This document shows, one piece after another, positions 27,352 through 53,161 of a DNA stretch of 64,000 nucleotides. Numbering within the stretch: the first letter of the stretch is position 1; every line of letters begins with the position of its first letter. The position numbers and the translations under genes are program-made. The notes under the pieces were generated by a model. It saw nothing but the letters and a program-made list of their open reading frames with translations. It was not told the DNA's origin and ran no database searches. Origin of the DNA: Amorphochlora amoebiformis (lineage: Eukaryota > Cercozoa > Chlorarachniophyceae). The stretch lies in contig BAAHQB010000001.1 of assembly GCA_054601695.1 (NCBI GenBank), forward strand, positions 1,798,001 to 1,862,000, in the 5' to 3' direction.

Positions 27352-27489
27352 CATGTACATATGAGTATGTAACTATAGAGTTGCTCGCCAGAAGAAAGTA
27401 ACATTGAAGTGCGGTATTCCCGCGCGCTCTTAAAGGAGACGGAAATGGGGTCAATGACAATCCAATCCAAACCTCTGGAAACCAAGTAG
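12893..27489 (+). CDS. 7TM receptor fused to phosphatidylinositol phosphate kinase (GPCR-PIPK), 35 exons
   Basis: Predicted fusion of a seven-helix membrane receptor with a lipid kinase that phosphorylates phosphatidylinositol phosphates. Exons: 12893?-13227, 13289-13344, 13433-13511, 13738-13795, 13876-13929, 14526-14564, 14848-14894, 15497-15560, 15743-15789, 16197-16281, 16419-16483, 17589-17619, 18150-18226, 18615-18680, 18928-18967, 19875-19918, 20279-20362, 20519-20594, 20868-20947, 21123-21166, 21516-21580, 21661-21708, 22228-22266, 22345-22415, 22991-23032, 23225-23291, 23530-23580, 23956-24009, 24558-24605, 24845-24904, 25213-25245, 25356-25415, 25620-25660, 26032-26089, 27379-27489 (TAG). 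All phases agree; the total is 772 codons plus stop. The N-terminal half has hydrophobic helices, an extracellular-loop motif GVCWVKNAN and TM7 near [13 protein letters not shown]. The kinase half shows [16 protein letters not shown]-binding [23 protein letters not shown] and [10 protein letters not shown]. This order is known from Dictyostelium RpkA and oomycete GPCR-PIPKs. The start codon is uncertain. Confidence 0.9.
15214..15244. repeat. (GA)n microsatellite
   Basis: A short (GA)n run lies between TA tracts in an intron of the receptor-PIP kinase. Similar GA or CT runs occur at 31261-31320 and 32534-32561 in introns of the protein kinase. Confidence 0.9.
16484..18149. repeat. TA-rich introns of the receptor kinase around exon 17589-17619
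   Basis: Two TA/TATG introns flank a 31-base exon. The pair of blocks at about 16600-16665 and 16785-16850 shares the sequence 'aatgaatggatattacacatacat', an internal duplication. No other exon is visible. Confidence 0.7.
26661..26736. repeat. Perfect 38-bp tandem duplication in a receptor-kinase intron
   Basis: The unit 'gtatttacttgtgcatattt...' occupies 26661-26698 and is repeated exactly at 26699-26736, in the long intron before the final exon of the receptor-PIP kinase. Confidence 0.9.
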
Positions 27490-28879
27490 CGTTTTGAATA
27501 ACACACATGTGCATATATGCATATACTTATATAGAGATATGTATAAATATATATATATATTTATAGCATATATGTGTATAAAAGATATATATTTAAAATA
27601 TTATGAATGTATTACACATGATATCTTTAAATATTATATCTATATATATATATATATATATATATATGACATTGTGTTTATCATGTAATCTAGATGATAG
27701 AAATGTGTGTATACATATATACTAAATGTATAAGTTTTCATATTTGGATATGTGAGTAATTAAAATAACACGAATTTCAGAGATTGCTTAAATTCGGAAT
27801 CGCTGAGAAAACGAGGCTTGACAGTCGATCGAGTTTAGACATAATGACCAGATCGAAGATGCAAGACGCTGAATTGAATTCATCGCCTAGATTGATGTCA
27901 TGATCAAGACTACAGGATCTCTGATGTCTCAGGCACTTTCGGTAAGAAGCAGTCTTACGTGGTACGGTGTTGGCCTCAACTACAGCTAGTACAGTTCAAA
28001 CTATCAGTCATTGAAGAGCGCTGTGCATAATTCTGGTAAATTATTCAATCATTAAGCTAGACAAGACTGATTCATCGTCCCAAGGTTTATACCATTAGCC
28101 TAGCAATAGTCAATAATATTGACTCAATACTGACCAATCTAGCCAATAGCCATACCTAGCATACTCTCTAAACTCTAGATACTACTACTAGTATAGCGCA
28201 GCAAGCAAACCAAGCAATTTTGTGTGAAGTTCCAGCAGAATCTAGAGAATACTAGAATAGGCTAGAAAACCTAGAAAACGGAAGAAGACACTAGAAGACC
28301 ATACTAGACTAGTTCTAGTGAGCCGGCCGTATCTAGATTCAATCTAGGTTTAATATCTGGACTAGTAGAATATGTCCAGCGTAAAGAGACTAGAAATAAG
28401 AATATTAGACAAGTATGATATGACCTAGTACTATACATCTTCCTACGATGTGTATGAGACAGCAACATCGTTGGAAAGACTATAAACTAGACAAATGCTA
28501 ATACTCTTGATACTAGTATACTAGCTAAATATCTTTAGTATTTACTAATTAAAGAGTGATAGTTAGCTCATACTCTGATATATACTAGATATATCTCTAG
28601 TATCTAGGAGATATATATTATACACAGTATCCTTGTTGATCATGACCTAGATGACGCCGAGTTCTAAACGGCCATCCTGGAATACTAATTAAAGAGTGAT
28701 AGTTAGCTCATACACTGATATGTACTAGATATATCTCTAGAATCTAGATATATTACACAGTATCTGTTGATCATGACGCCGGGTTCTAAACGGCCATCCT
28801 GGCCTCCTGTAAGGACGGCTGATTTGCTCCCTCAGCATGAGCTCCGCTTGAACTCACCAAAGACCTCAACACCTGATAT
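27490..28879. other. Convergent intergenic region, CTAG-rich
   Basis: Lies between the stop of the plus-strand receptor kinase and the minus-strand protein kinase. From about 27775 the sequence loses TA microsatellites and becomes dense in the tetramer CTAG (about 30 by eye between 27960 and 28780, where about 3 are expected by chance). It has no long open frame on either strand. It includes a 140-base tandem duplication at 28543-28802. Confidence 0.8.
28543..28802. repeat. Two-copy tandem duplication, period 140
   Basis: Copy 1 at 28543-28680 and copy 2 at 28683-28802 both begin 'tactaattaaagagtgat' and end 'cggccatcctgg'. Copy 2 lacks a few short segments, including part of 'cctagatgac'. 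The copies are embedded in the CTAG-rich intergenic region. Confidence 0.9.
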
Positions 28880-30984
<2,105 letters not shown>

Positions 30985-31488
30985 TCCAAGGAGATAGGTC
31001 GTGACCGCGGACCTGTTCAACCAAGGATGCTCCAACGCCTGCCAAAACATCGCGAAATAAATATACATTTCGAATCATAATCTAAATGAGAGGCGTTAAA
31101 TATATACATACATACACATATATATATATATATATGTATGTACATATATGCATTTTGAATATTTAAATGTTTATCATTTAGAAATAGATTATATATATAT
31201 ATATATATGTATAAATACATTGTTCATATATCTTTGAATATTCGTAGCTTTTGATCACCTCCTCTCTTTCTCATCTGTCTCTCTCTCTCGCTCTCCCTCT
31301 CTCTGTGTCTCCTTCTCTTTGCCCTTCTCTGCCGAGAGAGAGGAGCGTTGAGGAACAGATGGTGAGACAGGGATAGAGAGGAAGGAGTATATATATATAT
31401 ATGTATAAACATAATATATTTATTATATATATATACATGTATACTATATAATATATATACATTTATATATATATATATATATATACAT

Positions 31489-31532
<44 letters not shown>

Positions 31533-31636
31533 TTATGTATGTGCATACAAACATACGAGCACATGTATACATACACATATATGTATATAATATATATATA
31601 TATATGGAATATATATATATATATATATATACATAC

Positions 31637-31671
<35 letters not shown>

Positions 31672-31742
31672 ATACATATTTGTATGTACATACATACATA
31701 CGTTACAAGTACATATAATATGCCTATATAATTGACATATAT

Positions 31743-31779
<37 letters not shown>

Positions 31780-31789
31780 TTATATGCAT

Positions 31790-31820
<31 letters not shown>

Positions 31821-31851
31821 TTCAAACATATTTATATACATAAATACACAC

Positions 31852-31882
<31 letters not shown>

Positions 31883-31902
31883 ATGATAAAATTTTAAACA
31901 TG

Positions 31903-31941
<39 letters not shown>

Positions 31942-32495
31942 ATATATATATATATATATAAATATATACATATATATACAGGTACAAATCAAATAAACAT
32001 CAGCTACCTGAGCCGCAGAAGGTCTATGGTTCGGAAAGAATGATAACAACCCGCGAAGAAAGTCTCTCGCGAGAGGTGACAATGCGTCGAAGTCTTCCAT
32101 TCCCTAACAAGCGCGCCCAACATAAGCACACGTACATACACACCATTTAGTTACACTAATAAACTACGACGTACTTACATCGGTGTAAAGCTGGCCTCCT
32201 TCCGCGATTTTGTCGAAGATCTGGGTCTTGTTGAGCTCCCGCAGCTTGCTCGCCGTCTCGACGAATGGCATGCGACCGAGCATCATCTGAAACGCCAGGA
32301 CGCCTGAAAGCATGAATGTCAATGACATACTTGGTTTAACTTCGTGTTAGGTTAGGGGGAGGTTAGGTGATATGTGTGAAATATGTATGAACGTAAATGT
32401 GTGTGATATGAATAAATGAATGTGAATATACATATATAAATATATATATATATATATATGTGTATATATATGTGTATATGTATGTATATGTGTGT

Positions 32496-32565
<70 letters not shown>

Positions 32566-32905
32566 TATAGATATAGATACATATTGATAGATGTATAATT
32601 ATACATTATATGAATTTCTATATACTTGGTTTAGCTTCGTGTTAGGGTTAGCGTAAGGTTAGGTGATATGTCTATTAAATGTATTTATGTATGTATATAC
32701 GTATATATATATATATATTTGTGTATGCATATATGAGTATATTTGTATACAGGTATATAGCTTAACACGAAGCTATGCCCACATATGCATATGTATATAC
32801 ATATGAAAATGTATACAATCATATATTATATTACGAACAACGTTTGGTACCATGATATCCTCTTTACTCTCGTCACATATAACATATACAAGTAAACATA
32901 TATAA

Positions 32906-32942
<37 letters not shown>

Positions 32943-32946
32943 TTGT

Positions 32947-33002
<56 letters not shown>

Positions 33003-33280
33003 TATATATATATTGTACATATAATAAGAATATTATATCTAGAGGGTTAGGGTCAGGATTGCGATCCTAGGTCCAAGGTTCGGGTAATGTTTGTAAATAC
33101 TGAGGGAGGTTAGATACCAATGCTCCAGATGTCAGCTTTTGCATCGTAGCATTTTAGGATTACTTCAGGGGCTGTGTAGATTGGAGTTCCTCTGGTATAT
33201 ATTGCGAATGTATGTATGTATATCATATATATATGCATATATATTATATGATAATGGTTCTGCATCTTATATACATATAT

Positions 33281-33317
<37 letters not shown>

Positions 33318-33773
33318 TAAATGTAAAAGAAAATAATATATATATATATATATATATAAGAATATATACTTCATGTTTAAAATATGTGGTAATAATACCT
33401 TCGACGAGTGAGCATAGTGTTGGCGTCGCCTGTACAATTGGTCATATTATCCCTTAGGATCTGGGCGAGCCCAAAGTCTAATGATTTCAGCTGCGGAGTA
33501 TTTAAATATATATATATATATTATATTACATTTATATATATTATTATAGATATATATTATACATACATATACATATGTATATGTATATATATATATGTAT
33601 ACATATGTGTGTATATATATATGTTATTATTGTTATTAACTTATCGACTATTACTATTGTTGTTGTTGTTATAGCTCTTATTATTGATTTTACTATTATT
33701 ATTATAATTACTGCACCAAACAGAAATATACATTACAGTCATATAATACATATATATATATATATATATTATC

Positions 33774-33861
<88 letters not shown>

Positions 33862-34208
33862 ACAATACATATAGCTTATTCGGGCTGAACCATAGTCTAG
33901 GGCAAGACTACATTAGGCAAGGGTCAATCAGTTAGACGAAGGCTATTTCTTCGAGTTGGGGATACCCATAGGTCGGATTTGCGTGCGGACACGAAGAGGA
34001 AGTTTAGGCTATTCACGTCTGTATGCATGAAGCCTTTGGTGTGCCATTCTCTCATTTGCCAGAGCATCTGGATGATATATTATTACGTATATGTATGTTT
34101 ATATAAGACACATAAATATTTACATATAAACATATTCATATGCATATCTATATATATATATATATTATATATTGAGAAATACATATAAAAATTACTACAT
34201 ATATATAT

Positions 34209-34246
<38 letters not shown>

Positions 34247-34275
34247 TATACGTGCGTGCATATTACGACTTATTA

Positions 34276-34327
<52 letters not shown>

Positions 34328-34669
34328 CATATTATACATACAAACAAGCCTACACATTAGCATACATATTTTTATGAATATATGATATATTTAATACGAT
34401 ATAGTAAAAACACGATGTACGTACCTGGTAGATGCAGATCGAGGCAATGTCCTCGCCAACCGGCCCGTCCTTTATCATTCGTCCGATTTCTCCTCCCCTA
34501 GTACATATAATTATATCTAAACATATGTATATGCATACTACATATTTACATATGTATACATATAAGATAACATAATATTGAGATATGTAATGTATGAATA
34601 TGTATAGTTTATGCACATAACATTATCTACAATCTAATATATATAAATATATATATATATATACATATT

Positions 34670-34712
<43 letters not shown>

Positions 34713-35114
34713 ATATATACACATTCAAATTCATTTGGATGTATATGCATATACATATACTTAGACGTATATATATATACATACATACATACATACATAT
34801 ATATATATATATATGTACATATAGATACGTAACATCTCCCCTCTCTCCTGATTGAAGACCTTAGATAGTCCATCACTATGTACACATATCTTGAGTCCTC
34901 GTACAGACCGTGTACATCCACCGAGCAGAGATCACCAGCCTGCAGCCAACACTCAGATTCACATCAGACAACTGCGACTAAGCTATGGCGAGATGAGAAT
35001 CCTAATTCCAATCATTAGGTTCCTAATAACTTAAGACTAAGCAAGGAGGACATCCTATTCCTGAGGGTAGAGGTGTATACATGTGTTTTGAATGTATGTA
35101 TGTGTGCATAAATG

Positions 35115-35176
<62 letters not shown>

Positions 35177-35228
35177 TACATGTATACAATATATGTGTAT
35201 ATATATGTACATACATACATATATATAT

Positions 35229-35275
<47 letters not shown>

Positions 35276-35285
35276 TATATATATC

Positions 35286-35332
<47 letters not shown>

Positions 35333-35693
35333 CATGTGCATATCTTTTGTTACCATTCTTGACAAGCAGGCGATTTCTTCTGACATTCTTCTGATAAAAC
35401 GTACTGTAGCAGGACGATTATTTTTCTTCTGCCACACCCTAAGTGGACAGTTGTTAACGTGAATATACACATGTCACAATATTAGTTTATTTTAGAAATG
35501 TATATTATTTTGTATATACACGCACATTTAATGCATTCATGTATATAGCATAAACCAGCGTATAATAGTATGTTCGTATAGATGTTTAAATACACAATAT
35601 GTATTCCATATTTCTGTATATATATACATACATATATATAGATATATATCTACATTCATATATATATATATATATTTTTATATATATATATCT

Positions 35694-35730
<37 letters not shown>

Positions 35731-35756
35731 CATATACATAGATTTGTATCTACATT

Positions 35757-35825
<69 letters not shown>

Positions 35826-35847
35826 CGTATATATACACATATAAATA

Positions 35848-35932
<85 letters not shown>

Positions 35933-35934
35933 CA

Positions 35935-35986
<52 letters not shown>

Positions 35987-36029
35987 ATTATATTTATTAT
36001 GAAACATGTTGTGTACATGTATATACATT

Positions 36030-36087
<58 letters not shown>

Positions 36088-36715
36088 ATATATATACATA
36101 TAATAAAGAGTGTACATATATACATGTATCAACACAAACAATCTTACTTGTCGAGAATCTTAACAGCAACGCTCCTCCCTACAAAACAAACCGATCAATC
36201 CCATTCTGCAAATATGCATTCCACGAACTTCATTGTGAAGAGTATGTGGTCATACCAGTGTACACATTCCTGGCCTTAACAACGAAAGCATACGCGCCCT
36301 GAAACATAAAAAATGACCATCAAGATTACGTATTTGATGATGAACCTCTCCACCCCCTCCCCCGTACCCACAAACCTCTCCAAGTTTCCGTCCAAATCGA
36401 TATGTCTTTGTCACATTGCGGTGGAATCCAAACACGTTCGTGAGCATGGCGCTCGGAAGGACATACTTCTCGTTCTCGATGTTGGTAATCTCCTGCCAAT
36501 TCAAACATTCCATGTGAGATTTTATAACGGTCACATCCCTAACACGTCAAAGTACTTATCTTCCTGCGCTGGGGCAAACGTGATGGGTGGGTAAGATAGA
36601 CTGGTCGACATGAAATGTCAAATACCTTTAGGGATCCGCCGATGTCAGGAATCAGGCTTCGGTACATCTCCGCAATCGCAACTGCAGGATCCTTCAGACT
36701 GTCTGTCGGTGGCAT
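30985..36715 (-). CDS. CAMK/CDPK-like protein kinase with a non-canonical catalytic loop, 14 visible exons
   Basis: Serine/threonine-type protein kinase. Exons in transcript order: 36715-36626 (ATG), 36563-36546, 36492-36376, 36298-36256, 36178-36148, 35390-35354, 34939-34860, 34497-34425, 34067-33966, 33490-33399, 33191-33118, 32303-32179, 32103-32008, 31038-about 30985. Phases agree at every junction (326 codons before the last exon). Visible motifs: glycine loop RKLGEGAYAFVV, ATP-anchoring VAVKILDK, helix C MSEEIACL with its Glu, hinge YIVMDYL, catalytic loop [47 protein letters not shown] and the terminal [13 protein letters not shown]. The catalytic Asp, the following Asn and DFG are present, but HRDLKPEN is altered: Arg is Thr and the Lys is Asn. 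The C-terminal end is unresolved: the frame runs into TA repeats after 'EHPWLNRSA', so a donor must be used or the tail is low-complexity. No EF-hands are seen. Confidence 0.88.
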
Positions 36716-37064
36716 CTCACCTTTGTATAACCATACAAGAACGAGAATCAGCCACGGAGTAAGAGGTTTGGCTTAGAACGCCGCAGAAGCCATTTTGTCA
36801 GGAGATTCGGTGAAGTTTAGTTTGTCATTTTGAGTGACAAGTTGTGATCATATCGAAAGAACGAATATCTGGGATATCAAAGAAGAATAACCCGTACATG
36901 TGGAAGTCCGGGATTGAAACAGGCACGTGTCATTGAACCCATCCACCGAAGGCGCGGTGTTGGGCCATGGGTTTCGCGACCCTGGTTGATCTGCGAATGG
37001 CATTGTAGAACCTGGGACTATTGCGAAAGGTTGGGGGAGGGACCTGCTACATACTCGCAGAGAT
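36716..37064. promoter_or_regulatory. Divergent intergenic region between the kinase and ISWI genes
   Basis: About 350 bases between the kinase ATG and the proposed ISWI ATG, free of TA microsatellites. Frames open here on both strands (36848-37135 minus and 36914-37189 plus) overlap each other and resemble no family. No promoter motif stands out; the call is positional. Confidence 0.35.
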
Positions 37065-48365
<11,301 letters not shown>

Positions 48366-49190
48366 ATTACCACTCAGCTCGCTATGTGCATGCGTCGATG
48401 CAGAGTCTAATGTAGACTGGTAGACCATACACTAGATACATACCAACTTAGTATAATACATATGCTAGTTCATTAGATTAGCTACTAGAGCTACTAGCTA
48501 GTGCTAGTACTACCTAGACTACTAGTTGTAGTGCACGTAGCTGGGTCTAGCTGGTGATAAATTCTACAAGTTAAATTACAGTGAGGTATCTCTAGTCTAG
48601 CTAGTCTAGCTAGTATCTCTAGAATCTACTAGATCGTATAGCTAGTATAGTCTAGATACTAGAGATAGTCCGACGGTCACCAAAATATATCCAGAAGTAG
48701 TAAGTTGTTCTAGTACTAGTCTAGTAGTAGCTGGTTTTGCGATACACAGGCTAGTAGTAATATCACTGCATCATGTGCATGAACTTGTACTAGTTGTACT
48801 CCACTAGTCTAGTCTAGCTAGTACTGTTCTAAAAGTTTTCCTATACTCTAGAATAGTCTAGATGCTACCACTTTCTTGCACATAAATAGCTTTTACTAGT
48901 CTTAGTCTAGTAGTACTTCAGTACTTATAGTCGTCTAGGTCGTCACTGAGTATGATCTAGATGATACCGTTAGAGCTAGTCTCTAGAGACTGTGTAGTCT
49001 ACGTACTAGACGTTTCAACTTTATTATTCAACTGACTGAAAAAAACTTCAATTTTCAAGGCTACATGATCGATTAGATCTAGATGATCTGTCTCTATTCC
49101 ACTGCAGCTCTAGAGCTGAGCCTGACTAAAATATAATTTAGAATACTAATCATCACTGAGTACGAGGTTAAGAAGACTTATACTGTGATG
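48366..49190. other. Convergent intergenic region, CTAG-rich
   Basis: Lies between the ISWI stop and the 3' end of the minus-strand coiled-coil gene. I count about 39 CTAG tetramers between 48430 and 49110, against about 3 expected in random sequence. They often occur as CTAGT, TCTAGA or overlapping ACTAGCTAG. No open frame or TA microsatellite is present until about 49190, where CA and TA repeats resume. Confidence 0.85.
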
Positions 49191-49219
49191 TGCGTGCACA
49201 CACACACACACACACTCAT

Positions 49220-49250
<31 letters not shown>

Positions 49251-49263
49251 ATATTCACATATG

Positions 49264-49298
<35 letters not shown>

Positions 49299-49317
49299 AA
49301 TATAATATACACATATG

Positions 49318-49359
<42 letters not shown>

Positions 49360-49408
49360 GTACATATACATACCACGCATGTAAATACATATGTAATATA
49401 AATATACT

Positions 49409-49443
<35 letters not shown>

Positions 49444-49490
49444 TATATATATAATATATATACATATATACATACATATGTATGTATGTG

Positions 49491-49526
<36 letters not shown>

Positions 49527-49572
49527 TCACACAATTGCCGACTCAGGCTTGTACTCGAGTAGCTGACCGTGG

Positions 49573-49953
49573 TCATTGAGGCGTCGGAATTCCAAATACT
49601 GTCTCCATTTTCGACCTGGGAATTTCAGTCACATGCGCACTATGAATCTCGAATTTAACCTTGAGAAGAGAAAGTGATATTGGGGTACTCACTTATCGTT
49701 GAGAGCAGCATCTAACCGAGCTTTGTATGAATTCATGGACTGGGCCCTGAAGATAAAAATTGTGTATCTATGCATATTTAAAGTTATGAGTACATATGTA
49801 TGCATATATATGTGTATTATACATATATATATTTATATATAATATATTATTATTATATATATATATATAATATATTATATATATATATATATGTATATAC
49901 ATGTATATATATATGTAATACAATATTACATACTGTCCATGTATGCAAACATG

Positions 49954-49993
<40 letters not shown>

Positions 49994-50839
49994 ACAAACA
50001 TGTATGAGTGTATATATATATATATATGTACATACTGCATTTATTATGCATACCGCATGATGCACACTTGTCGTGGCATGACATACACGACAAAGGTAGA
50101 CATACGTCTAGGCTGTACAGCATGTGTAACGTATACAACAGCGGGCTCAAAGGAAAGACGGATAACATGCCGGGCGGGTTAAGGCTTACCTCAATTCCGC
50201 AGGGGATGGTCCCTTCTGTTTAAGCTTCCCAAGGACGACGTTTCTTCTACTTGCCTTAGCCTTTGCCTGTAAAGATACACAAGTGGCATCGACAAGCTTA
50301 GGTCAGTCGGGATAAAGGCAATTCTATGGGTTTTTCAAATTCTGATCTAACACTAAACATCTTGAAGGTAGATGCCACGTACCCGCTTCTCTCTTTCGTC
50401 TTGTAGTTTTTTCTGATCATTTGAAATATACATAAGACCCAGGTTTATGATAAAGTTGCTATTCTTGGCCTACATATATGAAAAGACCTGATTTTCCTTC
50501 ACACGCCGTTCCTTATCAGCTATCCTTGCGAGCTTGGCCTTTTGTTCCTCCTGACATGAGAAGTCTGAGAATGATTTACACGGGATTCTCCCTCGAAAAA
50601 TGGGAAGTATTACCTGCAGCCGTCTCAGATTTTCCTCGAACCGAATCGACTTCCCACTCATCTGCTGAGGTTTTGGGGTTCTCGACTTGGGCCTGGACCC
50701 ACCGCTGGTCGACTTCGCTACCCCGATGGTTTTGCGTCGGGACTGACAAGGAAGACACTCCTTAGTCGGCATGCAGCTATATTCTGTACATATGCTGAAT
50801 ACATCGCATTTGAATATATATATATATATATATTCATTG

Positions 50840-50874
<35 letters not shown>

Positions 50875-50930
50875 CATACAATGATGATAATGATATTAAT
50901 AATAATAAAGATATTGTGGTAACAGTTGAC

Positions 50931-50994
<64 letters not shown>

Positions 50995-51906
50995 ATATGT
51001 GAACACATTGTACATAAATTTTATGTGTGTGTGTATGTGCTTGCGAATATATAAATTTTCGGTGGATTACAGAATTATTGGATGCTGCGGGAGTGGAGCT
51101 TTGTCCCGGTTTGACTAGAGACTTGCGTCGATATACTGTTGTGAAAAAGTATGTAACAAGCTGGAATATGTCCACACTCATACACACGAATATACATATG
51201 TGTATATATTTTCACATACATATATATATATATATATATATGTTTAAATCTATATACGATTTTTTTTTCTCATGCACAATCCTATCTCTACTATTAACAG
51301 ATTTCCGTTTTGAAAATTTCGCACCTTTGGGTGGTGGAGTTGCCTTCGGTATCTCCGTCTTTGTGTACTGGGTGCTGAATTTCTGCGTAGTGCTGAATTG
51401 CTGGGACAGATTTGATTTTTTAGAATCCCGATAATCGACGGCAGTGTGAGGCCTCCTCTGTGCCTAGATTTGAATCGATCAAGCCATGTAGTCGAGGTCA
51501 GAATTATGATATGTCAGAAGTTGGGGGACCATAATCCCTTCTCCTCTCCCTCACTCTCCACATCTTCTGCTCTCTAAATCTCATTCTCCCCACTCCTCCT
51601 CCTCACTCCTCTCTCCATGTGTACGTCACCCCTCTACCCGTTTAGCATCTCTCGCCTTCTCCACTACCTCTCCTACCTCTGTCGGCGAGGGCCACTTGAA
51701 CTTGCTGGGCGACTTCAGTTTCCCTTCATATATATATATATATACATTCTCTGAGATGTTATCATAATTTTCTGTGACCTAAGCGATTGAGGAAGTTACC
51801 GCTGACTCCTGCTAGGAGGTTCTCACCCGGATCGTCAGCGAAGGCAGAGTGGAAGGGGCTATTGCTCTAAGAAGTATACATTTACATTTATGAATACGTG
51901 TATATC

Positions 51907-51943
<37 letters not shown>

Positions 51944-51976
51944 AATATGTAAAAAACATTATATGTAAATATGTAT

Positions 51977-52017
<41 letters not shown>

Positions 52018-52063
52018 AAAAACACTAAATGTAATTATGTATTACATTTATGAATACGTGTAT

Positions 52064-52127
<64 letters not shown>

Positions 52128-52777
52128 AAAAACACTAAATATAATTATGTATGTAACTATTCACCTTTTTTGTGTTAAATATAATTATGTATGTAACTAT
52201 TCACCTTTTTTGTGTTATCCGGCATGGTCTTTTTGCTTGGTGGTGAAAGGGAATTGGAGATCGGCTCTAGATTCTCGTTGTTCTTCTTGCTTGAAGACCT
52301 CTGCTTGCTACCATTCGAGCGATTGCCAATAGCAGCCATCTCGTGTGGGAAATTCGCCTGGTTATCGACATATGTCTTACTGCAATATATAATTATTACA
52401 TGTACAATCATATATACATACTATACACCCCACATAATATATATATATATATACATGTACATATATATATATGTATATATATATATGTGTCAATATATAT
52501 GTATGTATATATATATATATATATGTATATGTATATATGTATGTGTAAATGTAAACACGCCTTGAGTTGCTTAAACAGCTGCTCGTGCTCTTTCACCAGT
52601 CCGGTCGTAGATAAAGGACTAATTTTAAAACAATCCTAAGCCTCACAAACCTTACTTTTGAATCATGTTTCATAAGTTAAATACGTTGGCACGTGTTCTT
52701 AGGGACAGTCATCGATACACAGTTTGTGATGGAAAGCAACTTAAAAGACATGATAGGGGAAACGGGTTATGTCACTT

Positions 52778-52825
<48 letters not shown>

Positions 52826-52832
52826 TTACGCG

Positions 52833-52894
<62 letters not shown>

Positions 52895-53021
52895 CATGTG
52901 TGTGTATATGTCATGTTCCATAACACGATAAGAGAAAGCCGGTGATGTACGCATATACAGATAACATATAAATGATAGGAGGAGAACATTATAAAAGTGT
53001 ATATATTATAGATACGTAAAC

Positions 53022-53065
<44 letters not shown>

Positions 53066-53096
53066 ATATAATATATGTATATACAGGCATACGTAT

Positions 53097-53161
<65 letters not shown>

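Noticed and set aside
50478-50765. Plus-strand frame of 95 codons
   Set aside because: It is antisense to three phase-consistent exons of the coiled-coil gene.
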